64,000 nt of DNA. It comes from Azospirillum agricola (lineage in GTDB: Bacteria > Pseudomonadota > Alphaproteobacteria > Azospirillales > Azospirillaceae). This document shows positions 44,049 through 53,539 of the stretch, one piece after another; the first letter of the stretch is position 1, and the number at the start of each line of letters is the position of its first letter. Location of the stretch: the NCBI RefSeq assembly GCF_017876095.1, contig NZ_JAGINM010000007.1, forward strand, positions 248,001 through 312,000, read 5' to 3'. The notes beneath the pieces were generated by a model. The model did not search any database, was not told the DNA's origin, and saw only the letters and a list, made by a program, of their open reading frames with translations. The translations under genes were made by a program, and so were the position numbers.

Positions 44049-47000
44049 GTGACGGGGCGGACGGGATACGGGACACGGCGTTGGCTCTGCGGCTTTGCGG
44101 CTGCGGTGGCGCTGCTGGCCGTGCCGGTCGCCTCCGCCGGTGCCGCCAGCGTTCCGGTGCGTGCCGCCGCCCACAAGGATTTCGGCCGGATGGTCTTCGA
44201 CTGGCCGACGGCGGTGGGATACAGCGCGCGGGTCGAGGACGGCCGGCTGCTCATCGCCTTCGACCAGCCGATCGACGCCCCGCTCGACCGCGCGGTGTCG
44301 GCCTTGCCCGACTACCTGTCGGGCGGCCGGGTGGAGGCGGACGGCAAGACCGTCGTCTTCGACCTGAAGCGTCCGGTCACGCTGAAGAGCTTCCGCAACG
44401 GCCGGTCGGTCGCCGTCGACCTGTCGCCGGCTGCCGCCGCCGCGACCAGCCAGCCGGCTCCGTCCGCGTCGGCTCCGGCTGCCGACGGCAAGCCCGCCGC
44501 CACCCAGCCTGCCGCCACCCGGTCTGCCGCCACCCAGCCCGCTCCCGACAAGCCGGTCGCGTCGGCGGGCCGGGTCGGGGTGCGGGTGGCCGACCAGCCC
44601 GAAGCCAGCCGCGTGACCTTCGACTGGCCGGCTCCGGTCGAGTATTCGGTGAAGCGCGACGGCGCCGCCGTCACCGTGACCTTCGACAAGGGCGGCTCGG
44701 CCGATCTGGCGCAGGCGGCGAGGGCCAGCCTGCGCAACGTCCGCAACATCGAGCAGTTCCGTCAGCCCAACGGCGCGCTGGCCGTCACCTTCGTGGTGCC
44801 GCAGGATTCCGAGGTCAGGGATTCCAAGTCCGGCCGCAGCGTCGTCCTCGACGTGCTGAACGCCGGGACCCGCAAGGGGCCGGTCGCCGAAACCCCGGCC
44901 GGCACCATCACCACGGTGCGCCCCGATCCGGTTCCGGCGCAATCCCCCGGCGCGCCGCCGGCAGCCGCTCCGGTTCCGGCCCCCCCGGCTCCGGCCGCGC
45001 CGATGGCGCCGCCGCCCAAGGAGCCGCCGACGGTGGCCTCGGCGCGGTCGGGCAGCTCGGCGGTGGCGTCCAACGCGGCCACCGCCTCGGCGGCCTCCCC
45101 TCCGGCGGAGGAGGCGAAGCCGCAGCCCGCGCCCGGCCCGAAGGGGCCGACCCTGACCTTCGAGACGGGCGGCCCGGCGTCGATCGCCGTCTACCCGCGC
45201 GCGGGTCAGCTCTACATCGTCTTCGACCGGCCGATGCCCATCGGGGCGGGGAAGGTTTCCGGGCCGGGTTCCGAGTTGATGGGCCGGATCGAGCCGGTCC
45301 CGGCGACCGGCGGCACCGCCTTCCGCACCAAGATCGGTCCGATGGTCTGGCCGACGGTGGAACGGAAGGGCACGACCTGGACGGTCACATCCTCCGCCCG
45401 GCCGGTGAACATGAGCGGCGCCAACGACCTGCGGATCGATGCGGAGCCGGACTTTCTGCTCGGCGCGCGGCTGCTGGTGCGGGCGCCCGACGCGGCGAAC
45501 GTCGTTCAGATCTCCGACCCCGACGTCGGCGACCGCGTGCAGGTGGTGCCGCTGCCCGGCCCCGGCCTGGGCGTGGCCGAGTCCCGGCGCTACCCGGACC
45601 TGGAGGTCATGCCTTCCTACCAGGGCGTGGTGGTGCGGCCGATCTCCGACAACGTCACCGTCCGCCCGGTGAAGGAAGGGGTGGAGCTGACCTCCGCCGG
45701 CGGGCTGCACATGTCGCCGGCCGCCGACGCCGGCAACCCGGCCGCCGGCCAGCCCGCCGCGCCCTTCCCGCAGATGCCGCAGCCGTCGCCGACGGCCCAG
45801 GGGACGGGTGGCTCGCCGGGCGGATCCTCGTCCGCCAGGGGCGTGGCGGAGCCGCAGCTCCAGGGGCGCCGGCTGTTCAACCTGCCGGCCTGGAAGCACG
45901 GCGACCTCGACCATTACACCGATTCGCGGCAGGAGCTTCAGCTCGCCGTCGTCAACGCTCCGGAATCGGAACGGCCGAAGGCGCAGCTCGACCTCGCGCG
46001 CTTCTACTTCGCCAACGGCTTCGGGCAGGAGACGCTGGGCATGCTCGACGTGCTCCAGCAGGGCCAGCCCGACCTGGAGGGTTGGCCGGAGTTCCGCGCC
46101 CTGCGCGGCGCGGCCCGCGTGCTGACCGGCGATCTCGCCGGCGGCGAGGCCGACCTGACCGTGCCCAGCCTCGCCGGCAACCCGGAGGCCGCGCTGTGGC
46201 GTGCCGCCATCGCGGCGGAGAAGCGCGACTGGCCGGCGGCGATGGCCGGCTTCAAGGCGACCTCGGGGATCCTGAACTCCTATCCCGACCCGATGATCGG
46301 CAAGCTCGGGCTGAGGGCGGCCGAGGCGGCGCTGGAGACCCAGGATCCGACCAACGCCAAGCGCCTGATCGATCGCGTGCTGGAGCGCAGCGGCCCGGAG
46401 GCCGAGGAACGGCCGGACGTGCAGTATCTGCGCGGCCTCTACTACGCCCAGACCGGCGAGACCGACCGCGCCCGCGAGCAGCTCCAGCAATCCTACCAGA
46501 GCCTCGACCGGCTCTACCGCGCCAAGGCCGGGCTGGCCCTGACCAACCTGGAGCTGGCGGAGGGCCGGATGTCGCCGACCGCCGCCGCCGAGCAGCTCGC
46601 CGGCCTGACCTTCACCTGGCGCGGCGACGACCTGGAGATGCAGATCCGCTCGCGCATGGGCGAGGTGCTGATCGCCGGCGGCAAATACGCCGAGGGCTTC
46701 AACACGATGAAGGAGACGGCGGCCCTGGTCGCCGACACCCCGCGCGCCGAGGCGATCACCAAGGACATGTCGCGCATCTTCGCCGACCTCTACAAGGACG
46801 GCGCCGCCCGGCTGCCGACGCTGGAGGCGCTTCAGCTCTACGACCAGTTCCGCGAGCTGACCCCGGTGGGCGAGGCCGGCGACGAGATCATCCGCCAGCT
46901 CGCCGAGCGGCTGATCGCCGTCGACCTCCTGAACCGCGCCGCCGACCTGTTGCAGCATCAGGTCGAATACCGGCTGGCCGGCCAGGACAAGGCGCGCATC

Positions 47001-47576
47001 GGCACGCGGCTGGCGTCGATCCGGCTGCTCGACAACAAGCCGGAGGAGGCGCTGAAGGCGCTGGAGCTGTCCAACGTGCCGGGCATCCCGGCCGACCTGA
47101 TGGCGGAACGCCGGCTGATGCAGGCCAAGGCGATGGCCGAGCTGAACCGCGGCGACGAGGCGTTGCGCCTGCTGGCCGAGGACGACAGCACCAACGCCAA
47201 CCTGCTGCGGGTGGACATCGCGTGGCGCGGCCAGAAATGGGACGCCGCCGCGCTGGCGCTGAACAAGGTGATCGGCCCGCCGCCGCCGGCCGGGCAGATT
47301 CTCGACCCCGGCGCCTCGCAGCTCGTGCTGAACCGGGCCGTGGCGCTGGCGCTGGCCGGCGACGGCACCGGACTGAGCCAGATGCGCAAGGATTTCGAGC
47401 CGGCGATGAAGGGCGGTCCCAACGAGGACGCCTTCCGCGTGCTGACCCGGCCGGAGCAGGCGCTGGGGCTGATCGACGTCAGCACCATCCGCAGCCGGGT
47501 GGCCGAGGTCGACATGTTCCAGAAATTCCTGAAGAACTACCGCGGCAAACAGACCGCCGCCAAGCCGACGAGCTGA
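44049..47576 (+). CDS. Large exported TPR protein with repeated FDWP modules
   Basis: A 1175-residue protein with a signal peptide (about 1-33). Two related modules carry the motif FDWP at about 50-53 and 191-194, and a third related beta-rich segment lies at about 365-465. Low-complexity Ala/Pro linkers separate these modules, which resemble AMIN-type wall-targeting domains. From about 620 to 1110 the protein is helical with TPR-like repeats. The GTG at 44049 follows AGGAAGGAG. It starts right after the MotB-like gene, so it is probably a periplasmic scaffold of the motor or envelope; no defined function. Confidence 0.75.
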   Translation: MTGRTGYGTRRWLCGFAAAVALLAVPVASAGAASVPVRAAAHKDFGRMVFDWPTAVGYSARVEDGRLLIAFDQPIDAPLDRAVSALPDYLSGGRVEADGKTVVFDLKRPVTLKSFRNGRSVAVDLSPAAAAATSQPAPSASAPAADGKPAATQPAATRSAATQPAPDKPVASAGRVGVRVADQPEASRVTFDWPAPVEYSVKRDGAAVTVTFDKGGSADLAQAARASLRNVRNIEQFRQPNGALAVTFVVPQDSEVRDSKSGRSVVLDVLNAGTRKGPVAETPAGTITTVRPDPVPAQSPGAPPAAAPVPAPPAPAAPMAPPPKEPPTVASARSGSSAVASNAATASAASPPAEEAKPQPAPGPKGPTLTFETGGPASIAVYPRAGQLYIVFDRPMPIGAGKVSGPGSELMGRIEPVPATGGTAFRTKIGPMVWPTVERKGTTWTVTSSARPVNMSGANDLRIDAEPDFLLGARLLVRAPDAANVVQISDPDVGDRVQVVPLPGPGLGVAESRRYPDLEVMPSYQGVVVRPISDNVTVRPVKEGVELTSAGGLHMSPAADAGNPAAGQPAAPFPQMPQPSPTAQGTGGSPGGSSSARGVAEPQLQGRRLFNLPAWKHGDLDHYTDSRQELQLAVVNAPESERPKAQLDLARFYFANGFGQETLGMLDVLQQGQPDLEGWPEFRALRGAARVLTGDLAGGEADLTVPSLAGNPEAALWRAAIAAEKRDWPAAMAGFKATSGILNSYPDPMIGKLGLRAAEAALETQDPTNAKRLIDRVLERSGPEAEERPDVQYLRGLYYAQTGETDRAREQLQQSYQSLDRLYRAKAGLALTNLELAEGRMSPTAAAEQLAGLTFTWRGDDLEMQIRSRMGEVLIAGGKYAEGFNTMKETAALVADTPRAEAITKDMSRIFADLYKDGAARLPTLEALQLYDQFRELTPVGEAGDEIIRQLAERLIAVDLLNRAADLLQHQVEYRLAGQDKARIGTRLASIRLLDNKPEEALKALELSNVPGIPADLMAERRLMQAKAMAELNRGDEALRLLAEDDSTNANLLRVDIAWRGQKWDAAALALNKVIGPPPPAGQILDPGASQLVLNRAVALALAGDGTGLSQMRKDFEPAMKGGPNEDAFRVLTRPEQALGLIDVSTIRSRVAEVDMFQKFLKNYRGKQTAAKPTS

Positions 47577-47606
47577 AAAAACCCCTCTCCCTGAGGGAGA
47601 GGGGTT
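47576..47606 (-). terminator. Intrinsic terminator of the fasciclin gene
   Basis: A perfect 12-bp stem (47580-47591 with 47595-47606, loop TGA) is followed on the minus strand by a run of T. It lies between the convergent stops at 47576 and 47645 and can also serve the TPR gene on the plus strand. Confidence 0.85.
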
Positions 47607-47644
47607 GGGGCAAGGGGGGCGCGAAAGTCCCCGTTACCGCGCCG

Positions 47645-48190
47645 TCACTTCGGCAGCAGGACCTTGTCGATGACATGGACCACGCCGTTCGACTGATCGA
47701 CGTCGGCGATGGTGACGGTGGCCTTGTTGCCGGCCGCGTCGGCGATCATGACCTTGCCGCCCTGCTCCATGACGGTGATCTGCTCGCCCTCCACCGTCTT
47801 CAGCATCGCCTTGCCGTTGCCCTTCTTGATGTCGGCGGCGAGGTCCTTGGCGCGCAGGGTGCCGGGGACGACGTGGTAGGTGAGGATCTTGGTGAGCTGG
47901 CCCTTGTTCTCCGGCTTCAGCAGCGTGTCCACCGTGCCCTTGGGCAGGGCGTCGAAGGCGGCGTTGGTGGGGGCGAAGACGGTGAAGGGCCCCTTGCCGT
48001 TGAGGGTGTCGACCAGACCGGCGGCCTTCACGGCCGCAACCAGCGTGGTGTGGTCCTTCGACTGGGATGCGTTCTCGACAATGGTCTTGGTGGGATACAT
48101 AGGAGCCCCGCCGACAGTCTTTTCCATCGCCGCAAAAGCGGAGCCGGCAAAAAGAAGAGTGGCGAGGGCCACGGTCGCAGCCTTCTTCAT
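47645..48190 (-). CDS. Secreted fasciclin (FAS1) domain protein
   Basis: A 181-residue protein with a signal peptide (cleavage about 20, GSAFA) and one FAS1 domain of about 140 residues. The H1 and H2 motifs are present as FTVFAPTNAAFDALP and GVVHVIDKVLLP, with the YH motif LTYHVVPG. Bacterial FAS1 proteins act in adhesion or surface association, for instance with plants. The ATG at 48190 is preceded by AGGGA. The hairpin TCTGC-N-GCAGA (48214-48228) lies in the leader. Confidence 0.93.
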   Translation of the reverse strand: MKKAATVALATLLFAGSAFAAMEKTVGGAPMYPTKTIVENASQSKDHTTLVAAVKAAGLVDTLNGKGPFTVFAPTNAAFDALPKGTVDTLLKPENKGQLTKILTYHVVPGTLRAKDLAADIKKGNGKAMLKTVEGEQITVMEQGGKVMIADAAGNKATVTIADVDQSNGVVHVIDKVLLPK

Positions 48191-48342
48191 AGCGATCCCT
48201 CATGCATTTGGAGTCTGCTCTTGGCAGACACATCACATTTACGGAGGGACGCCGAAATCAGATCACGGAAATCGGCGCTGAAGCGCCGATTCTCTTCGTT
48301 CTTGAGGTGGTAGCCAATTTGGCGTAGCGGCCCGGCCGCCGT

Positions 48343-50241
48343 TCAGAGCTGGACCTGGGTGCCCAGTTCGACCACGCGGTTGGGCGGCAGCTTGAAGAAG
48401 TCGGTGGCGCTGACCGAGGTGCGGGACATGACGACGAACAGCTTCTCGCGCCACAGCGCCATCTGCGAGTTCATCTGCGGGATCAGCGTCTCGCGCCCGA
48501 GGAAGAAGGAGGTCGCCATCACGTCGAACTCCAGCCCGAACGCCTTGCACAGGCGCAGCGCCTTCGGGATGTTCGGTTCCTGGGAGAAGCCGTAGCGGAC
48601 GGTGATGCGGTAGAAGCCCTCCGCCAGCCCCTCGACCAGCACGCGGTCCTTGGCCGGCACGCGCGGCACGTCGTCGACCACCACGGTCACGAAGACGACG
48701 CGCTCGTGCATCACCTGATTGTGCTTCAGGTTGTGCAGCAGGGCGATCGGCACCGTGTTGGAACTGGAAGTCATGAAGACCGCCGTGCCCTTCACCCGGT
48801 GGATGTCGGTGGATTTGGCCTGCCGCCGGATGAAGGCGTCGAGCGGCAGCGATTCCTCGGCCAGCCGGATGCTCAGCACCGCGCGGCCACGCCGCCACGT
48901 CGCCATCAGCCCGACCGTCACCACGGCGATGGCCAGCGGCACCCAGCCGCCATGCGGGATCTTGACCGCGTTGGCGGCGAAGAAGGACAGGTCGACCATC
49001 AGGAAGCCGCCGCCGACGGCGAGGCAGAGCGGCAGGCTCCAGTTCCAGCGGCGGTGGGCGACGACCAGGGCGAGCAGGGTGGTGATGATCATGTCGCCGG
49101 TGACGGCGATGCCGTAGGCCGAGGCCAGCCGGCTCGACGACTGGAAGACCACGACCAGCCCGATCACCGCGAAGCACAGGCCCCAGTTGGCGCGCGGGAT
49201 GTAGATCTGCCCCTCCTCCTCGTTGGAGGTGTGGCGGATGTCCAGCCGCGGGCACAGGCCGAGCTGCACCGCCTGCCGGGTCAGGGAGAAGACGCCGGAG
49301 ATCACCGCCTGGCTGGCGATGACCGCCGCCATGGTCGACAGCCCGATCATCGGGTAGAGGCCCCAGTCGGGCGCCAGCAGGTAGAAGGGGCTGCGCACCG
49401 CGGAGGGATCGCTCAGCAGCAGGGCGCACTGGCCCAGATAGTTCAGCAGGAGCGCCGGCAGGACGATGAACAGCCAGGCGATCTGGATGGGACGCCGGCC
49501 GAAATGGCCCATGTCGGCGTAGAGCGCTTCGCCGCCGGTCACGGCCAGCACCACCGCCCCCAGCACCAGGAAGCCGGCGGTGCCGTTCTCCAGGAAGAAG
49601 CTGGCGGCGTAGCGCGGGTCGAAGGCGACCAGGATCGCCGGCTCCCGCACCACCTCGATCAGGCCGAGGATGCCGAGCGTGGTGAACCAGGCCAGCATGA
49701 TCGGGCCGAACAGGCTGCCGACCCGCGAGGTGCCGTGGCTCTGGATGGCGAAGAGCGCGATCAGGATGGCGACCGTCACCGGCACCACCGCCGATCCCAG
49801 CGCCGGCTCCGCGACCTCCAGCCCCTCCACCGCCGACAGCACCGACATCGCCGGCGTGATCATGCCGTCGCCGTAGAAGAGCGAGGCGCCGAACAGGCCG
49901 AGCGCCGTCAGCAGCGTCAGCTTGCCCGAGGAATCGGGTCGCCGGGTGCTGGCCAGCGCCAGCAGCGACAGGATGCCGCCCTCGCCCTTGTTGTCGGCGC
50001 GCATGACGAAGATCACGTATTTGACCGTCACCACGATGACCAGCGCCCAGAACACCAGCGACATGATGCCCATGATGTTGGCGGGGGTGAGCGGCAGGCC
50101 ATGCTCGCCGCCGAAGCATTCCCTGAGCGTGTAGAGCGGGCTCGTCCCGATGTCGCCGTACACGACGCCGAGCGCACCGAACGTGAGACCCGCGAGCTTG
50201 CCCGTGTCGGGCGTCGCGGCCTTCAAAGTCGTGTCTGACAT
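48343..50241 (-). CDS. kup: Low-affinity potassium uptake protein Kup
   Basis: A 632-residue KUP-family K+/H+ symporter with about twelve membrane spans and a hydrophilic C-terminal domain of about 170 residues. The signature GALGVVYGDIGTSPLYTL is near residue 22, and GGEALYADMGHFG and AYGIAVTGDMIIT follow. KUP carriers import potassium, mainly at low pH. The ATG at 50241 fits the family N-terminus. It lies between the fasciclin gene and fliP, with about 205 gene-free bases before fliP. Confidence 0.95.
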   Translation of the reverse strand: MSDTTLKAATPDTGKLAGLTFGALGVVYGDIGTSPLYTLRECFGGEHGLPLTPANIMGIMSLVFWALVIVVTVKYVIFVMRADNKGEGGILSLLALASTRRPDSSGKLTLLTALGLFGASLFYGDGMITPAMSVLSAVEGLEVAEPALGSAVVPVTVAILIALFAIQSHGTSRVGSLFGPIMLAWFTTLGILGLIEVVREPAILVAFDPRYAASFFLENGTAGFLVLGAVVLAVTGGEALYADMGHFGRRPIQIAWLFIVLPALLLNYLGQCALLLSDPSAVRSPFYLLAPDWGLYPMIGLSTMAAVIASQAVISGVFSLTRQAVQLGLCPRLDIRHTSNEEEGQIYIPRANWGLCFAVIGLVVVFQSSSRLASAYGIAVTGDMIITTLLALVVAHRRWNWSLPLCLAVGGGFLMVDLSFFAANAVKIPHGGWVPLAIAVVTVGLMATWRRGRAVLSIRLAEESLPLDAFIRRQAKSTDIHRVKGTAVFMTSSSNTVPIALLHNLKHNQVMHERVVFVTVVVDDVPRVPAKDRVLVEGLAEGFYRITVRYGFSQEPNIPKALRLCKAFGLEFDVMATSFFLGRETLIPQMNSQMALWREKLFVVMSRTSVSATDFFKLPPNRVVELGTQVQL

Positions 50242-50447
50242 GGATGGAGCAGGGTCCGAAAAGGGTCCGAGAGTGGGACGGCGATGCCTCAGCCAAGGGA
50301 CCGATGCCGTGGAAAACCATCCGGCGTGTCGGCGACCATGGCCACCCTCATACGCGTTTCCGCGCTGCAACGCCAGTGCGGCCTTGAAGCCCGCCCTTCC
50401 CGGCGGCCGGCTGCGACGAAGTGCGCGGAATCCCCGTTCGGGCGGGT

Positions 50448-51206
50448 TCAGAGCGTCCCGAAACTGCGGGCGAGCGACCCGGCGATCAGGTACCAGCCGT
50501 CGACCAGAACGAAGAAGATGATCTTGAACGGAATCGCCACCATGGTCGGCGGCAGCATCATCATGCCCATCGCCATCAGGATCGACGACACCACCATGTC
50601 GATGATCAGGAAGGGCAGGAACAGCAGGAAGCCGATCTCGAACCCGCGCTTGATCTCCGAGATCATGAAGGCCGGGACCAGCACATGCAGCGGGGTGTCG
50701 GCCGGCTCCTGCACGTTCTGGAGCCGCGCCATGTCCATGAACAGGCGCAGGTCCTTCTCGCCGGTGTGATTCAGCATGAATTCGCGCAGGGGGCCGACGG
50801 TGCGGCGGAACGCCTCGACCTCGTCGATCTCCTGGTTGATCAGAGGCTGGATGCCCTGGGTGTAGGAGCGCTCGAAGACCGGGGCCATGACGAAGAAGGT
50901 CAGGAACAGCGCCAGCGACATCATCACCGTCGTCGGCGGCACCTGCTGCACGCCCAGCGCGTTGCGCAGGAAGGACAGCACGATGACGATGCGGGTGAAG
51001 GCCGTCATCATGATCAGGATCGACGGGGCCAGCGACAGCACCGTGATCAGCGCCACCATCTGGACGATGCGGCCGGTCGCGGTGCCGCCCGCGTCGCCCA
51101 GGTCGAAGGTCAGGCTCTGGGCCAGCGCCGGCCCGGCGCACAGCCCGGCGGTGACGCCGACCAGCAGCGCCAGCGCCACGGCGGCGAGAAGGCGGCGGGC
51201 GCTCAC
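50448..51206 (-). CDS. fliP: Flagellar type III export protein FliP
   Basis: A 252-residue core export-gate protein with a signal sequence (cleavage near ALAQ) and four spans. Blocks are LAPSILIMMTAFTRIVIVLSFLRNALG, RPFMxN-like REFMLNHTGEKDL, and PFLIIDMVVSSILMAMGMMMLPP. FliP, FliQ and FliR form the export pore. It starts at GTG 51206, whose GTGA overlaps the TGA of fliO. Confidence 0.97.
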   Translation of the reverse strand: MSARRLLAAVALALLVGVTAGLCAGPALAQSLTFDLGDAGGTATGRIVQMVALITVLSLAPSILIMMTAFTRIVIVLSFLRNALGVQQVPPTTVMMSLALFLTFFVMAPVFERSYTQGIQPLINQEIDEVEAFRRTVGPLREFMLNHTGEKDLRLFMDMARLQNVQEPADTPLHVLVPAFMISEIKRGFEIGFLLFLPFLIIDMVVSSILMAMGMMMLPPTMVAIPFKIIFFVLVDGWYLIAGSLARSFGTL

Positions 51207-51541
51207 GGCGCGGACTCCCCGCCGCGCGGAGGGAGCGGGGCCGGCTGGGCCGCCGCCGCGCTCAGCGTGCTGTGGAAATCGGCGGCCGGCGCGCTTTCCA
51301 CCACGAGGTCGCCGGTGGCGCTCAGCAGGATCAGGTGCTCGCGGTCGTCGCGGCGGACCAGAACCAACCGGCGCTTGGCGTCCAGCGCCATCACCTCGAC
51401 GACGCCGAGGCGGCGGTGGCGCATCGTTCCGGCGGTGACGCCGCCGAGTCCGATCCGCCGCATCAGCCACGCCACCGCGACGATCAGCAGGACGACGAAC
51501 AGGAGCGCCATCACGAACTTGATGTACTGGTCGAGATCCAT
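51203..51541 (-). CDS. fliO: Flagellar biosynthesis protein FliO
   Basis: A 112-residue protein with one N-terminal membrane span (about 6-27) and a small basic cytoplasmic beta domain (RRLGVVEVMALDAKRRLVLVRRDDREHLIL). FliO assists FliP pore assembly. It sits directly before fliP with a four-base overlap and three bases after the unknown gene at 51545. Confidence 0.9.
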   Translation of the reverse strand: MDLDQYIKFVMALLFVVLLIVAVAWLMRRIGLGGVTAGTMRHRRLGVVEVMALDAKRRLVLVRRDDREHLILLSATGDLVVESAPAADFHSTLSAAAAQPAPLPPRGGESAP

Positions 51542-51544
51542 GGC

Positions 51545-51958
51545 TCAGGTCGGCTCGTCGTCGGACACGGGGGAGGGCGGGGTGGCGGAGTGCGCGGCGG
51601 AGTGCGTGGCCGGGCCGCGCCCATAGGCGGCGGCGGCGCGCTGGCGGGCGGTGTGCGGATCGTCGCGCCCGTCCAGCGCCGCGTCGCGGGTGGCGTGCTG
51701 GGTCCTCAGCGCGGCGGCCAGCGGATCGAGCGCCGCCACCAGATCGCCCAGCGGACCGAGCAGCGCCTGCGCCTCGGCGCGGGGCAGGGACTCGGCGGCG
51801 GCGCACAGGGTGGCGACCCGCTCCTCCAGGCCGGCCAGATCGATGAGCACGCCGGAGTCGGCCTCCCGGCGGGCTTCGGCCAGGGCGTCGGCCAGCGCCG
51901 CGATGCCGGCGGCGGATGGGGGAGGGGGAAGGGGGAGAGGGGCGGACGGTTCGGTCAA
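51545..51958 (-). CDS. Unknown helical protein coupled to flhX and fliO
   Basis: A 137-residue Ala/Leu-rich protein, helical in the middle (ALADALAEARREADSGVLIDLAGLEERVATLC) with a low-complexity, His/Ala/Ser-containing tail. It has no signal peptide. The likely start is TTG at 51958, whose TTGA overlaps the TGA of flhX, a typical coupling signal. fliO begins three bases after its stop. A role in flagellar export is suggested by this position only. Confidence 0.65.
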   Translation of the reverse strand: MTEPSAPLPLPPPPSAAGIAALADALAEARREADSGVLIDLAGLEERVATLCAAAESLPRAEAQALLGPLGDLVAALDPLAAALRTQHATRDAALDGRDDPHTARQRAAAAYGRGPATHSAAHSATPPSPVSDDEPT

Positions 51959-52407
51959 GGGACGCTGGCCTCCTCGTCGGCGTCGTCGGTCGGCGCCGGC
52001 GGCAGGGTGCCGTTGGCGCGGTAGACATGGGCGAGGATTTCGGCGACGGCGGCGATGGCCTCGACCGGGATGTCGCTGTCGACCTCGATGGCGGACAGCA
52101 CCTCGACCAGATCGGCGTCCTCGCGCACCTTCACGCCGTTGGCGAAGGCCAGCTCCAGGATCTGCTCGGCGACCGTGCCCTTTCCGGTGGCGACGATGCG
52201 CGGCAGCGACTGGGTGCCCAGCTCGTATTTCAGCGCCACCGCCACCGGGCGGCGGGCGGTCCGATCCCGGCCGGCCGGCCGGTCCGCCGGTCGATCCGTC
52301 TGGGGGGGCGGGCGGTCGGTCTGGGGCGGAGGCGCGGGCACGCGGGGATACCTGCCGGAAAGTCTGGAGCGACGCCCCCGAGCGCTCGGCTCGGGCGATG
52401 CCGGCAT
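51955..52407 (-). CDS. flhX: FlhX: stand-alone FlhB C-terminal-domain homologue
   Basis: A 150-residue soluble protein. The first 50 residues are Pro/Arg-rich with two PPPQTDRP copies. The rest matches the post-cleavage cytoplasmic domain of FlhB: VAVALKYELGTQSLPRIVATGKG, then ADLVEVLSAIEVDSDIPVEAIAAVAEIL. Compare HFAVALKYDPAQMGAP in the full FlhB at 55026. It lacks the NPTH autocleavage motif and membrane spans. FlhX proteins can partly replace the cleaved FlhB fragment in export switching. It heads the leftward flhX-(unknown)-fliO-fliP operon. Confidence 0.85.
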   Translation of the reverse strand: MPASPEPSARGRRSRLSGRYPRVPAPPPQTDRPPPQTDRPADRPAGRDRTARRPVAVALKYELGTQSLPRIVATGKGTVAEQILELAFANGVKVREDADLVEVLSAIEVDSDIPVEAIAAVAEILAHVYRANGTLPPAPTDDADEEASVP

Positions 52408-52629
52408 CCTGGACCGGCAGGCTTAACGAAGTGTAAAGGCGGGGCGTTCGCCGCACCCCGCGACGTCCGCCCCGGCCTCCGCGCGGAGCCCCCGCCGGGC
52501 CGTACATCGGGGCGTTCGACCGGCCCGATTCATCTTTCGTTAACGCAAAAGGACGACCATGCTGGAGACGTGGTTCATCCGCCCAATCCTGGCGCGGACG
52601 GGACGGCGTCCTCATCCGGAACGTGGGCC

Positions 52630-53034
52630 ATGGACCTCGGAAATCTCGGCCTCTTCAAGCTGATGTCGCGCAGGATGGACTGGCTGACCCAGCGCCAGGA
52701 GGTCATCTCGCAGAACATCGCCAACGCCGACACCCCGGAATACAAGACCAAGGATCTGAAATCCTTCACCTTCCGCGACGCGCTGAGCGACAGCCGCCGC
52801 CTGACGCCGACGGCGACCAACGCCTCGCATCTGGCCGGCACGCGCGGTCCCGGCGGCATGGCGCAGGAGCAGAAGGTCCGCGATCCCTACGAGACGGCGC
52901 CGGACGGCAACAACGTCATCCTCGAAGACCAGATGATGCGGATGAGCCAGAATTCGATGGATTATCAGACCATGACCAACCTGTATAAGAAGCAGGTGAT
53001 GATGATCAAGTCGGCGATCCGCACCGGCGGCTGA
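52630..53034 (+). CDS. flgB: Flagellar proximal rod protein FlgB
   Basis: A 134-residue rod subunit with the signature RQEVISQNIANADTPEYKTKDL near the N-terminus and a C-terminal helix with MDYQTMTNLYKKQVMMIKSAI. FlgB begins the proximal rod above the MS ring. It is first in the rightward set flgB-flgC-fliE-fliQ-fliR-flhB-cckA, 223 bases from the divergent flhX. No sigma-54 site is evident upstream; TTCGTTAACG (near 52537) is only a half CtrA-like motif. Confidence 0.95.
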   Translation: MDLGNLGLFKLMSRRMDWLTQRQEVISQNIANADTPEYKTKDLKSFTFRDALSDSRRLTPTATNASHLAGTRGPGGMAQEQKVRDPYETAPDGNNVILEDQMMRMSQNSMDYQTMTNLYKKQVMMIKSAIRTGG

Positions 53035-53088
53035 CGGGTGTCCGGCCCGGCTGCGGCGGGCGGGTTTGAGGTTTGAGGAGGGTACGGC

Positions 53089-53499
53089 ATGGATCTCTAC
53101 CAATCGATGGCGGTCTCCGCCTCGGGCATGAAGGCGCAGGGCACGCGCCTGAAGGTCATTTCGGAGAATCTGGCCAACGCCAACACCACGGCGGAGACGC
53201 CGGGCGATCTTCCCTACCGCCGCAAGGTCGTGACCTTCCAGAATGTGCTGGACCGCACGATGGACGTCGAGAAGGTCCGCGTCGGCAAGATCGACGTCGA
53301 CAAGGGCGACTTCCAGCGCCGCTACGATCCGTCGCACCCCTCGGCCGACGCCGACGGCTATGTTTTGCTGCCCAACGTCAGTTCCGTGATCGAGGCGATG
53401 GACATGCGCGAGGCCCAGCGCAGCTACGAGGCCAACCTGTCCGCCATCGACACCGCGCGCCAGATGCTGACGCGCACCATCGAAATCCTGCGCACCTGA
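53089..53499 (+). CDS. flgC: Flagellar proximal rod protein FlgC
   Basis: A 136-residue rod protein with N-terminal SGMKAQGTRLKVISENLANANT, the FlgC block PYRRKVVTFQNVL, the sequence DPSHPSADADGYVLLPNV and a C-terminal EAQRSYEANLSAIDTARQM. It polymerises with FlgB and FlgF into the proximal rod. GAGGAGGG precedes the ATG. Confidence 0.96.
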   Translation: MDLYQSMAVSASGMKAQGTRLKVISENLANANTTAETPGDLPYRRKVVTFQNVLDRTMDVEKVRVGKIDVDKGDFQRRYDPSHPSADADGYVLLPNVSSVIEAMDMREAQRSYEANLSAIDTARQMLTRTIEILRT

Positions 53500-53539
53500 C
53501 GCGCGGGACCGGTAAACGCCAGACTACGGAACCGCCATC

